IMG/VR virus record: IMGVR_UViG_3300027782_004568
Location: 1 to 40,743 of that record
From: a virus
Direction: 5' to 3' (one strand)
Length of the DNA stretch: 40,743 bases
Shown here one piece after another: positions 32,610 to 39,421 of this stretch. The notes under the pieces were generated by a model, which saw only the letters and a program-made list of their open reading frames with translations, was not told the DNA's origin and made no database searches. A program made the position numbers and the translations under genes. The stretch's first letter is position 1. Every line of letters begins with the position of its first letter.

Positions 32610-32794
32610 TTGAATAATTTTTTAAATTTATCTATGCTGTTGCTCAACGGAGCATACACCTGTTCAATGAATGATATGTGTTTGCTTAATTTGGTATTCA
32701 AAGCATCCACCTTGTCATTCAATTGTTTCATCTCACTCAAGAACAGTTTCTTGTTTTCCATCATTGCTTTTTTAATGATCTCCAGTTCACTCAC
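32606..32794 (-). CDS. Small coiled-coil protein
   Basis: 62 aa, almost entirely helical with Leu/Ile/Val at heptad spacing (MSELEIIKKAM to KLSKHISFIEQV). No motif. It starts within the last 4 nt of the ligase gene and overlaps the next gene by 4 nt. Probably an oligomeric helper protein; function unknown. Confidence 0.62.
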   Translation of the reverse strand: MSELEIIKKAMMENKKLFLSEMKQLNDKVDALNTKLSKHISFIEQVYAPLSNSIDKFKKLFK

Positions 32795-34125
32795 AGTTTT
32801 TCTCCTTTGTCAAACCCTCTGAACTTCATAAATCTTGGAAAACGCAGGGAATACTCATCCACAGCATCTTGATTTTGTGTCACAGCATCTGCTCTCACTT
32901 CAATCACTTGTCCAATCAGTGAATCTTTGTCTTTCCAAAAAGTCTCACGATCTTCATCTGTTAATCCTGAGCCTACATTACTTTTGATCAATTTGTTATC
33001 ATCCATGCCTTCCACAATGAAGGCTCCCAATTTGCCCACATTCTTACCTGTGCCTTCTTCCACATCTTTTATTGTGAGGCTCACTTCAATAAATGGTTTT
33101 AGTTTTAACCAAGCATGACTTCTTTTGCATTCATAGCCTGCTGACAAGTCCTTGATCATAATGCCTTCATATCCACCTTCTACTGCCCTCTTATTAACCT
33201 CTGTGTAAGTCTTTTGTCCTTCTGCTGTGTCCAAGTCCACAATCTCATGAGCCAACACTGTAACGGCGTTTAAATCGCTCTTGTGTTGATCATACCAAGC
33301 CTTCAGCATGATGGTTCTATCTGTTTGTTTCTTATTCCAACTACCTTCCATAAAATCGGACAATGGTAAGAAATCAAACAAGTGCAACACAGCATCCAAA
33401 GCACCCACTGATTCTTTACGGTGTACCTGCTTCATTAAATCCTGAAAATTTTCACTCATCACTTCACCATCCAATACCACAGGATAGGGAGGAGGTGATT
33501 TTTTAACCACTTGTGATATCTGATCTGCTATGTGTCCAAAGTTGGTAAACTCTTTGCCATTACGGCTGAACATGTCCACTTTGCCATCTGGATACACAAT
33601 AGTGATCACTCTCACACCATCCAATTTAACTTCCAACATTTTCTTACCCACCAACTTCTTTTCGTGGTTGGCGCTGTCATGTGCTAATTGGCAAGTGAAC
33701 ACTGGCACTTCATATTGCTTAAATTTGTTCTTAGTGGCCACACTGTTTACAGTTTTTTCACTCACTCCACATCTTAGGTCTTTGATTAATATTCTTCTGT
33801 AAAAACCATTCCATTGTTCTGCTGTGGCTGTGCCCATCACAAGATTAATGGCATCACGAGCCGCATGACCTGTGAGCTCTCTACGATGTAATTGTTCTGC
33901 TAATTTTTTAAATATCTTCCATTCGCATCCTTGAGCAGATATTACAGTGTCTTTTTCAGGCACTTGCTTAACACCAAATGTGTACAGTTTGTCCAAACAC
34001 ATACGCACACCTTCAAAGAACTCATCCAATCCTTCCTGCATGGCTGACAACAGAATGGCTTCCTTGGCCAATCTGCTGTTGTCTGCTTCCAATTTAGCAA
34101 TTACTTCTTGTGGTTGAGTTCTCAT
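32791..34125 (-). CDS. 30: ATP-dependent DNA ligase (T4 gp30-like)
   Basis: 444 aa (T4 gp30 is 487). Seals DNA nicks using ATP. Motif I is EVKLDGVR with the adenylated Lys at 167, followed by FSRNGKEF (motif III-like region), LDGEV (motif IIIa/IV area), EGIMIKD (motif IV-like) and WLKLKP (motif V). The N-terminal 150 residues are the helical DNA-binding part seen in T4-type ligases. It lies 10 nt downstream of an AAA+ ATPase gene under a TTGACT-type promoter, fitting expression with replication. Confidence 0.95.
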   Translation of the reverse strand: MRTQPQEVIAKLEADNSRLAKEAILLSAMQEGLDEFFEGVRMCLDKLYTFGVKQVPEKDTVISAQGCEWKIFKKLAEQLHRRELTGHAARDAINLVMGTATAEQWNGFYRRILIKDLRCGVSEKTVNSVATKNKFKQYEVPVFTCQLAHDSANHEKKLVGKKMLEVKLDGVRVITIVYPDGKVDMFSRNGKEFTNFGHIADQISQVVKKSPPPYPVVLDGEVMSENFQDLMKQVHRKESVGALDAVLHLFDFLPLSDFMEGSWNKKQTDRTIMLKAWYDQHKSDLNAVTVLAHEIVDLDTAEGQKTYTEVNKRAVEGGYEGIMIKDLSAGYECKRSHAWLKLKPFIEVSLTIKDVEEGTGKNVGKLGAFIVEGMDDNKLIKSNVGSGLTDEDRETFWKDKDSLIGQVIEVRADAVTQNQDAVDEYSLRFPRFMKFRGFDKGEKL

Positions 34126-34135
34126 CTTACTACTA

Positions 34136-35140
34136 TTATCTAGGTTTTAATATGGTATGCACAGCAGTTTCTGCCCAAGTGTCAGGAAATGCTTTGGCCA
34201 AATCTGCCACCTTCAGCACAGTTCTAAGACTGATCTCTCTCAGTCTGCGTTGATGTTCCACCACAAACTCCACTATCTGATTTTCAGTTTCTGGTGACAA
34301 CTCATATTCTTTCAACATGCCATCAGTCACAATCTGTCTAATTCTCAATATTTTTTCTCTGATAGTATCTATTGTGAGATCAATATAGTGACTTCTAGAC
34401 TCCAGTGCCTCCAAATGATCTCTTAGTTTTTTGCTCTTAACATTATCAAATTTAATATTGGTAATGAATATAGCAGATCCTTTGAATTCAAAACTGCTGG
34501 GCACACCTTCTTCTCTCAGTCTGTATGCTTCTGTGTTCCAACAAATTCTTCTAGATCTTTTGGAATCTAATGCTGCCTTCAATATGTTCAATGATAGGTC
34601 TTCCAACAATATACTATCGCAATCGTCAAACACCAATACATTGTCTTTTTCTTTGAAATGATACAATTTACAATACAAGCCCAAAGCACTCATAGCGCCT
34701 TTGACCACTTCATACTTGGGTTTACTCTCTCCCAATGTGGCTAGGATGTCGTGTTTTTGTAGCACAGCTTCCACACCAAATGACTTGCCCACTCCTGGAG
34801 GACCTGACACAATCATTGCTCTCACATCACCTTTTTTACAAGCCTTGGTCATGGCAGTTAATATGTCAAATCTTTTTCTTAATCTTTCCACCACTTGCTC
34901 ATCTGATTCTTCTTTGGGAGTTTCTGGTGCGTTGTCTCTCAGTTGGGATTCTGAATCCACTGATACTCTGATCTCTTTATCTGAGGCTCCTGGAAATTCT
35001 TTGATGTCTTCCACCTTAACAGTGACAAAGCCACCTTCTTTGTGTGGATATGGATGATATGGTTTCACAAGTTCAAATACCTGATTTTCAATTTTTTTAT
35101 TTCTGTAACTGCCTTCTAGAACGTAGATTTGCCTTTTCAT
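34136..35140 (-). CDS. AAA+ ATPase
   Basis: 334 aa. Walker A GPPGVGKS at 113-120 and Walker B VLVFDDCD with Asp172-Asp173; a sensor-1-like IFITN follows. The N-terminal 85 residues are beta-rich, then acidic and probably disordered; the C-terminal part is a helical lid. Similar single-domain AAA+ proteins are found in marine T4-like phages, role not established. It is the first gene of an operon with DNA ligase, which suggests replication, recombination or remodelling of a DNA-bound complex. Not a gp44 or gp41 orthologue. Promoter upstream with a leader of about 30 nt. Confidence 0.88.
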   Translation of the reverse strand: MKRQIYVLEGSYRNKKIENQVFELVKPYHPYPHKEGGFVTVKVEDIKEFPGASDKEIRVSVDSESQLRDNAPETPKEESDEQVVERLRKRFDILTAMTKACKKGDVRAMIVSGPPGVGKSFGVEAVLQKHDILATLGESKPKYEVVKGAMSALGLYCKLYHFKEKDNVLVFDDCDSILLEDLSLNILKAALDSKRSRRICWNTEAYRLREEGVPSSFEFKGSAIFITNIKFDNVKSKKLRDHLEALESRSHYIDLTIDTIREKILRIRQIVTDGMLKEYELSPETENQIVEFVVEHQRRLREISLRTVLKVADLAKAFPDTWAETAVHTILKPR

Positions 35141-35175
35141 ATGTTTTGCCTATAGTTTGTTTGCCTAATATGTAT

Positions 35176-35204
35176 ATATTAACTTCTTTGAAGCAAAAAG
35201 TCAA
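35176..35204 (-). promoter_or_regulatory. Promoter for the ATPase-ligase operon
   Basis: On the minus strand, TTGACT (35199-35204), a 17-nt spacer, TAATAT (35176-35181). The ATG at 35140 is 35 nt downstream of the -10, so this member of the TTGACT class does have a leader. Confidence 0.65.
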
Positions 35205-35274
35205 AATATATTGTTGCCTTAAACCCATCTAAAAGGTCATATAAATCAATGACTTAAAATGGATTGTCTTAAAA

Positions 35275-35308
35275 TAAAAAAGGCGACCCCTAAGAGCCGC
35301 CCTTTTTA
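35275..35308 (-). terminator. Rho-independent terminator after the winged-helix gene
   Basis: On the minus strand the stem GGCGGCTC/GGGTCGCC (8 bp with two G-U pairs, TTAG loop) is flanked by an A-run and followed by TTTTTT. It lies about 25 nt after the stop at 35328 and ends the 36523-35328 unit. Confidence 0.85.
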
Positions 35309-35327
35309 AAACTAACAGAAGTAGAAA

Positions 35328-35702
35328 TTAGTCTACTTGTACTAAACCTCTAGCAATGGCCTGATAACCAGCACCGATTACTTTTCTTGGGGCTTTTCCT
35401 GTTCTGTAAACTTTTGCACCAGTTTTTTTATTTGTGTTTAAAAATACTGGGAAGCCTTTGAATCTTAGGCTTTGAATTACAGCACCTGGATTTGCGGCAC
35501 CGAATCTATTTTTGATCGCTGACGCTGTAAGAGCTTGACCAGCTTCTAAAGCAGCTTCCACTCTATCTTGGATACTTGTAGTTTTTCTCATTGAGAGTAC
35601 TCCTTCTTTTTTTCTTGTTGTTGCATTATCAGAAACAAAGTTTCTAAATAATCTTGTTATTATATTACTAGATTTTTTGGTTCTAGTCAATGTATTTTTC
35701 AT
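35328..35702 (-). CDS. Putative winged-helix protein with two possible starts
   Basis: 124 aa from 35702, or 87 aa from the internal ATG at 35591. Both starts have strong ribosome binding sites (GGAGG before 35702, AAGGAG before 35591). The extra 37 residues are basic. The core (SIQDRVEAALEAGQ, LTASAIKNRFG, PGAVIQSLRFKGFPVF) reads like a helix-turn-helix with a beta wing, suggesting DNA or RNA binding, and resembles a small protein common in marine T4-like phages. It follows clpP by 17 nt, and a strong terminator follows it. Good ribosome sites and a terminator suggest high expression. Confidence 0.8.
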   Translation of the reverse strand: MKNTLTRTKKSSNIITRLFRNFVSDNATTRKKEGVLSMRKTTSIQDRVEAALEAGQALTASAIKNRFGAANPGAVIQSLRFKGFPVFLNTNKKTGAKVYRTGKAPRKVIGAGYQAIARGLVQVD

Positions 35703-35719
35703 AGTTGGTCCTCCGTTTT

Positions 35720-36310
35720 TTAGTCTTTTTTAGATAGAATTTTATCTATCAATCCATACTCAAAGGATTCTTGGGCGTTCATGAATTTATCTCGTTCCAT
35801 GTCAGCACTCAATTGCTCAAAGGTTTTGCCTTTGGAATTGTGATTAACATAGATCTGAGTGAGTTCCTTTTTAAGTTTAAGGATCTCTTGAGCATGAATT
35901 TGTATGTCTGTGGCCTGACCTTGAGTACCACCTGATGGTTGATGTATCATGTGTCTGGCATGTTTCAACATGTATCTGTGACCTGCTTCACCTGATTGTG
36001 ACAATAGACTGCCCATAGAGCAAGCCTGACCAATCACATAGGTGTACACTGGAGATTTGATATATTGCATGGTATCGTAGATTGCCATGCCTGCTGTGAC
36101 CAATCCTCCTGGTGAGTTGATATAAAAATGTATGGGTTTGGTATTTTCGCTTTCTAAAAATAGCAGTTGACTCACAATAAGACTGGAAGACACTGGAGAT
36201 ACTTCTGTATCCAACATCACCAATCTATCTTTGAGCAGTCGGCTGTAAATGTCGTAGGAACGTTCGCCTCTGGCTTCTTGTTCAATCACTATGGGAACCA
36301 ATGCTGGCAT
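35720..36310 (-). CDS. clpP: ClpP serine protease
   Basis: 196 aa, normal length, without an obvious propeptide. ClpP forms the two-ring chamber that degrades proteins fed by ClpA or ClpX. The catalytic triad is visible: Ser98 in GQACSMGS, His123 in MIHQPSGG, Asp174 in MERDKFM. SPGG at 66-69 forms the oxyanion region. Phage clpP genes are known in marine myoviruses. Here clpA and clpS are in the same window, so a complete phage set is possible, or mixed complexes with host ClpX/ClpA. It starts immediately after the stop of a 70-aa gene. Confidence 0.96.
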   Translation of the reverse strand: MPALVPIVIEQEARGERSYDIYSRLLKDRLVMLDTEVSPVSSSLIVSQLLFLESENTKPIHFYINSPGGLVTAGMAIYDTMQYIKSPVYTYVIGQACSMGSLLSQSGEAGHRYMLKHARHMIHQPSGGTQGQATDIQIHAQEILKLKKELTQIYVNHNSKGKTFEQLSADMERDKFMNAQESFEYGLIDKILSKKD

Positions 36311-36523
36311 TTATTTTGGTCCTTTCGCTGTGAATTCCAAATTGGCCATGTTGCCCACATATTGATCATGTTTGGCATCATACCTCATTGTGAGCCTGAT
36401 GGATCTCTCCACGGCCACGTTTAAAAATTGTCTAGGTTTGAATTCTAATACTTCTGCCATCACAGTTTTGTCTGTGTCTGAGCAGTACACGGGAATTTTG
36501 TCTAAATGAGTTGTTTGATTCAT
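36311..36523 (-). CDS. Small protein upstream of clpP, unknown
   Basis: 70 aa. Mixed polar/hydrophobic, no membrane segment; a central FKPRQFLNVAVERSIRL suggests a small beta-rich fold. No family recognised. Its stop directly abuts the clpP ATG, and it is the first gene behind a strong promoter with the ATG 6 nt after the -10. The link to clpP makes an adaptor or substrate role conceivable, but this is speculation. Confidence 0.72.
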   Translation of the reverse strand: MNQTTHLDKIPVYCSDTDKTVMAEVLEFKPRQFLNVAVERSIRLTMRYDAKHDQYVGNMANLEFTAKGPK

Positions 36524-36529
36524 GTTTGT

Positions 36530-36558
36530 ATTATACTATCTTTCTAATCGTTTGTAAA
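36530..36558 (-). promoter_or_regulatory. Promoter for the 70-aa gene and clpP
   Basis: On the minus strand, TTTACA (36553-36558), a 17-nt spacer, consensus TATAAT (36530-36535), then 6 nt to the ATG at 36523. It overlaps the 3' end of the 64-aa membrane-protein gene. Confidence 0.78.
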
Positions 36559-36738
36559 GTTTAATTTTTCATAAAAAATATAGTAGATAACATCAAAAAT
36601 TATAAAATTATTAAAATAATGAATGCTATCCAATGGTCTATCCAAAATGTACATAGGCATGAACACAGTGATGATCATCAGCATGATGCCATAATGCACC
36701 ACCAGATGCTCTGGCACCTTGTACATCAACCATTTCAT
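36544..36738 (-). CDS. Small membrane protein after bS21
   Basis: 64 aa with two hydrophobic stretches (about residues 12-31 and 44-56) rich in Ile, Met, Tyr and Phe. No family recognised. It starts 3 nt after the bS21 stop and its end overlaps the promoter of the next unit. It has no Shine-Dalgarno sequence and probably depends on coupling to bS21. Confidence 0.6.
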   Translation of the reverse strand: MKWLMYKVPEHLVVHYGIMLMIITVFMPMYILDRPLDSIHYFNNFIIFDVIYYIFYEKLNFTND

Positions 36739-36741
36739 TTT

Positions 36742-36939
36742 TTATCTAAGCTGGTCTCTAAGTTTCTTAGCCCGTCTCCAATTGGCAATATTCTTCTTGC
36801 GTTCTTCACGTTTTCGCTCACTGGGCTTGGAATAAAATTCTTTGTCCTTGAGCAGTTGGAAAAAACCATCACGTTTCTGCTTCTTCTTGAGAATACGCAG
36901 AGCTTTCTCCACATTGTTGTTTCTTACTTCAACTTTCAT
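36742..36939 (-). CDS. rpsU: Ribosomal protein bS21
   Basis: 65 aa. The family pattern is clear: MKVEVRNNNVEKALRILKKK, then a Gly-containing turn, EFYSKPSERKREERKK, and a Lys/Arg-rich helix ending in KKLRDQL. bS21 sits on the 30S platform near the mRNA exit and affects initiation. Phage-encoded bS21 is known, including in the SAR11 phage HTVC008M, and is thought to enter host ribosomes. It has a TTGACT-type promoter and a leader of about 33 nt without a clear Shine-Dalgarno sequence, interesting given the leaderless starts elsewhere in this genome. Confidence 0.93.
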   Translation of the reverse strand: MKVEVRNNNVEKALRILKKKQKRDGFFQLLKDKEFYSKPSERKREERKKNIANWRRAKKLRDQLR

Positions 36940-36972
36940 TCGATGTTTTCTAGTTTGTGTTAAATATACTAA

Positions 36973-37001
36973 AATATAGCACTATTTGGTGCCTAAGTCA
37001 A
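36973..37001 (-). promoter_or_regulatory. Promoter for rpsU
   Basis: On the minus strand, TTGACT (36996-37001), a 17-nt spacer, TATATT (36973-36978), and a leader to the ATG at 36939. The plus-strand gene at 37020 begins only 18 nt from the -35 box. Confidence 0.72.
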
Positions 37002-37019
37002 CCTTAAGATAAGTATTGT

Positions 37020-37199
37020 ATGTCCAAAAAGAGTTTAAGACAGATCAGAAGAATAGAAGCCAAAGCGGACAAGGAAATGTCTTATAAATCTTGGGCAAAA
37101 AGCAAATCTTTTGCGAAGAACGCATCAGAGTCAGAAGTTTTACCAAAAGATGAAATAATCACCCTAGAACACCTGACTAATCCAAATCTTGATAAATAA
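37020..37199 (+). CDS. Small basic protein, unknown
   Basis: 59 aa, Lys/Ser-rich in the first 40 residues (SKKSLRQIRRIEAKADKEM) with an acidic end. No family recognised. It fills the space between the rpsU promoter and the convergent metallopeptidase gene (6-nt gap) almost exactly, which supports a real gene. A GATAAGTA sequence just before the ATG could be a variant late box; no Shine-Dalgarno sequence. One of four plus-strand genes. Confidence 0.5.
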   Translation: MSKKSLRQIRRIEAKADKEMSYKSWAKSKSFAKNASESEVLPKDEIITLEHLTNPNLDK

Positions 37200-37205
37200 G
37201 GTTTA

Positions 37206-37667
37206 TTATCTACTTAAATTTAATCCAAATTTTTTGAAACGATTCTTCCAAGCATAGAAGCTGTCATTGTGATTGGCAGTAGAATCTTCTTCCACTGTCA
37301 TTTGATATAAATGAATCATTTCATGTGCCAGTGTTTCAATATAGTCTCTCCAAGTGTCAAATTTGTGATGCATTTCAATCAAGTATTTTATGGTGGGGTT
37401 ATGATAGGGAATTTTCTTTTGATCCCATTCGCCCTTGCGTCCCAATACTCTAGCGTCCCAGTTGGCCACACACTGCCCAAATAAAAGTTTCTTTTGACTC
37501 ACAGTGATCTTGGGTCTTTTTAATTGAGATTCAAATATTTCTTTATTGATTATATTGAACCAAATCTTAGTTTGGCTTTGAGTGGGTCTAAAATCTTTAA
37601 TGTGGCTATGGCGATGCAATGCATTTTTAATTCTATTAACATGAGCAAATGAACTCTTTTTTTTCAT
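37206..37667 (-). CDS. SprT-like zinc metallopeptidase
   Basis: 153 aa. A zincin with LAHEMIHLYQ (His115, Glu116, His119) and a likely third ligand His133 in NHNDSFYAWKNRF, where SprT proteins have HGxxFxxxM. An IFxxQLKRPKI strand and a FGQCVANWD segment upstream also fit the SprT domain. Eukaryotic Spartan proteins of this family cut DNA-protein crosslinks; bacterial and phage SprT roles are unclear. There is no C-terminal zinc ribbon. Last gene of the unit starting at 38456, in which a second metallopeptidase is encoded. Confidence 0.85.
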   Translation of the reverse strand: MKKKSSFAHVNRIKNALHRHSHIKDFRPTQSQTKIWFNIINKEIFESQLKRPKITVSQKKLLFGQCVANWDARVLGRKGEWDQKKIPYHNPTIKYLIEMHHKFDTWRDYIETLAHEMIHLYQMTVEEDSTANHNDSFYAWKNRFKKFGLNLSR

Positions 37668-37691
37668 AATAACACACCAAACGTTTCAGCA

Positions 37692-37799
37692 TTATTTAAG
37701 TATTCCCCACAAACAAAACATCATCAACACCAGCATTATTGTTAAAACTGTGTAAAAAAACTTGATTAAACTGGGAGTTTTATTCTGTGTTTTAGACAT
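37692..37799 (-). CDS. Tiny single-helix membrane protein
   Basis: 35 aa: a polar Lys/Gln/Thr N-terminus, then one hydrophobic helix (about residues 11-33, FFYTVLTIMLVLMMFCLWGI). It starts inside the last codons of the upstream metallopeptidase gene and has a good AGGAG ribosome binding site 5-6 nt before the ATG, which is the main evidence for it. Below usual gene-calling limits. Function unknown. Confidence 0.55.
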   Translation of the reverse strand: MSKTQNKTPSLIKFFYTVLTIMLVLMMFCLWGILK

Positions 37800-38274
37800 A
37801 TTGCTCCTGGGTCCAAGACTCTTTGCTCAAATCATTGTGTTCAGCCCATCTAATAAACAGTCCTAATTCTTTGCCATGTGCTTCAATCTCCCATGGGCGA
37901 TCCCAATATTGCCACTTGGTTAGATCTATATGTTTCTTTTTCCATTGCACAATGTTGGAATGGTCAGTGTCGCTCATTTCTCCCACTGCATACTGTTTTA
38001 AATGTACCATTTCATGAGCAATGGATTCCATAATGCGTCTCTGTGGCACTGTGCTGTCCACAGTGATAGTAAATTCTCTAGGTTTATTTGTTCTGTCATC
38101 AAAGTCTATTTCAGCCAACATGCCATCTTCTTTGAGCAGTGTTCTACTGAATTCTATATCCACTATTAATTTTTCTATTAATTTTTTGTTCAACAACAAT
38201 TCAGCTGAATATCTTGTGATACTTTCTGCTAGGTCTTTGAGTTTGGCACTGCCGCCTGTGATAGAAATAATCAT
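37792..38274 (-). CDS. Zincin metallopeptidase-like protein
   Basis: 160 aa. Active-site motif SIAHEMVHLKQY (His87, Glu88, His91) and a downstream PWEIEAHG (Glu131, His133) that may give the third ligand and is typical of small phage metallopeptidases. The N-terminal 75 residues form an alpha/beta part with FTITVDS strands. It shares the HExxH logic with the SprT-like protein at 37206 but differs in the C-terminal half. It lies in the same operon, overlapping the previous gene by 4 nt. Substrate unknown. Confidence 0.82.
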   Translation of the reverse strand: MIISITGGSAKLKDLAESITRYSAELLLNKKLIEKLIVDIEFSRTLLKEDGMLAEIDFDDRTNKPREFTITVDSTVPQRRIMESIAHEMVHLKQYAVGEMSDTDHSNIVQWKKKHIDLTKWQYWDRPWEIEAHGKELGLFIRWAEHNDLSKESWTQEQYV

Positions 38275-38456
38275 TGTGGTATCAAATCGTAAGTGTTGGC
38301 AATTTCTCTGGCCAATGTTTGAATATCATTGATTAAAAATCTTAACTCTTCTTCGGACACTGTGCAAGGTGTTTCATTGATCAATCGGTTTAATTCTAAA
38401 GACTTTTCATACATGGCTTGAGTTTTTTTAATCACAAGATTGTAAGTAGTGTGCAT
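38271..38456 (-). CDS. Small helical protein, unknown
   Basis: 61 aa from the ATG at 38456; an ATG immediately before it (38459) would add one residue. The longer open frame upstream runs through the promoter and is rejected. Helical and charged, no motif. It is the first gene of the metallopeptidase unit. The chosen ATG lies 6 nt after the -10 box, so it is probably leaderless. Confidence 0.65.
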   Translation of the reverse strand: MHTTYNLVIKKTQAMYEKSLELNRLINETPCTVSEEELRFLINDIQTLAREIANTYDLIPQ

Positions 38457-38462
38457 CATTAT

Positions 38463-38491
38463 AATATAACAGGATTGCTCGCACAAGTCAA
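38463..38491 (-). promoter_or_regulatory. Promoter for the metallopeptidase unit
   Basis: On the minus strand, TTGACT (38486-38491), a 17-nt spacer, TATATT (38463-38468), then ATG after 3 or 6 nt. It directly follows the terminator of the bilin unit. Confidence 0.75.
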
Positions 38492-38504
38492 ACAGTGTAG
38501 GGCC

Positions 38505-38540
38505 AAAAAAAGCCACAGTTTATGCGACTTTTTGCTGTGG
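38505..38540 (-). terminator. Terminator after the bilin reductase gene
   Basis: On the minus strand CCACAG and CTGTGG form a stem around a 16-nt loop and are followed by CTTTTTTT. An alternative stem, AAAAAG with CTTTTT, is also possible. It begins 1 nt after the stop of the gene at 38542 and separates it from the next promoter. Confidence 0.75.
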
Positions 38541-38541
38541 A

Positions 38542-39237
38542 TTATTTTATTTTTGGAAATAGTGCGTCTGTGCAAAATAATTCTACGTCTGCTTCTGCCA
38601 AACCTAAACTTTTCATCACTCTAGGTGTGTGTGGATTCTGTTGCTGATTATGACAATAATAGTTTTGTGCCTCAATGGTATCTGCTTCCTTGGCAGTGTG
38701 AGCATATTGTCCTATGCTGTCAAAATACACTTGTAGGTTGTTCACTGCAAGATTCACAATGGTGTTGGCTTCTTCGTCTGTTTGCACATTGCCTGCGGCA
38801 ATCATGCTGCCTGAAAATATATTCAGTGCCCACTCTGGTAGTTTTCTTCTTTTAGAAGGAATGAACTCTGCCACTGCTTGGTGATACCATTCTATCAGTG
38901 GATGTTGATCACCACCTGAGCTGCGTGAAAAGTCATGAAATGCGCCGGTCATTTTGTGTTCTCCGGCAATCACATCGAATCCATAGATAGGACCATTGTT
39001 GTGCAAATGTGGAAATACACACACATGCATCATCCAAAGACCTTTGCTTTGTCTAGCATCCACCACGTCTATGTGACAACGACGACAGTGTTCAGTTTCC
39101 CACACTCTATTGATCCAACCATTTTCGGGTTGATTGAATCTGCTCATGCCGGGTTCTTGAATCTCTTTGCCGCGTGAATTGAATTCTGTGATGATATTAT
39201 TCTGACATGCAATCAAGGTATCCCAAATGAAACTCAT
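38542..39237 (-). CDS. pcyX: Ferredoxin-dependent bilin reductase, PcyX-like
   Basis: 231 aa. FDBRs reduce biliverdin to coloured bilins with electrons from ferredoxin. The family core is visible: His71 in MMHVCVFP (PcyA His88 region), Asp88 in YGFDVIAG (PcyA Asp105), LPEWALNIFS near 133-142, and a C-terminal YCHNQQQN, TPRVMKSLG, LFP pattern. Where PcyA has the catalytic Glu76, this protein has Asp57 (HIDVV). Closer to PcyA than to PebS by motif. The viral enzyme PcyX, described from uncultured oceanic phages with a heme oxygenase, is PcyA-like yet makes phycoerythrobilin, and this gene fits that description. The exact product cannot be read from the sequence. Last gene of the hsp20-clpS-ho unit. 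Confidence 0.85.
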   Translation of the reverse strand: MSFIWDTLIACQNNIITEFNSRGKEIQEPGMSRFNQPENGWINRVWETEHCRRCHIDVVDARQSKGLWMMHVCVFPHLHNNGPIYGFDVIAGEHKMTGAFHDFSRSSGGDQHPLIEWYHQAVAEFIPSKRRKLPEWALNIFSGSMIAAGNVQTDEEANTIVNLAVNNLQVYFDSIGQYAHTAKEADTIEAQNYYCHNQQQNPHTPRVMKSLGLAEADVELFCTDALFPKIK

Positions 39238-39238
39238 G

Positions 39239-39421
39239 TTAATATTCTTCTCGGATGCCTTTTAACTCTCGTACTCTGTCTTTTAATGTGTCTATGGTGG
39301 TGTAGATATGACCTGTGTCGTGTTCTTGAATCTGTGTTTTAAAATAACTTATCTCATCTTCCAATACTTTTATTTTGATCAAGTTGCCTGGAAAATCTTT
39401 AAATTTTTTCTTCTTAGTCAT
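39239..39421 (-). CDS. Small charged protein between ho and bilin reductase
   Basis: 60 aa from the ATG at 39421, which overlaps the heme oxygenase stop by 8 nt. It starts with MTKKKKFKDFPG and continues with a helical, coiled-coil-like region rich in Glu, Asp and Lys. No motif. Its position inside the heme-to-bilin gene pair suggests a linked role, but nothing in the sequence shows one. A longer start at 39475 lies inside ho and is less likely. Confidence 0.65.
   Translation of the reverse strand: MTKKKKFKDFPGNLIKIKVLEDEISYFKTQIQEHDTGHIYTTIDTLKDRVRELKGIREEY

Noticed and set aside
35328-35702. First considered as a ribosomal protein because of its basic tail
   Set aside because: Its pattern is helix-turn-helix-like; the true bS21 is at 36742-36939.
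37191-37197. GATAAATA on the plus strand as a late promoter
   Set aside because: It codes for the last residues of the 59-aa gene and no plus-strand gene follows.
38457-38516. Longer start for the 61-aa gene
   Set aside because: The added codons run over the -35/-10 promoter.
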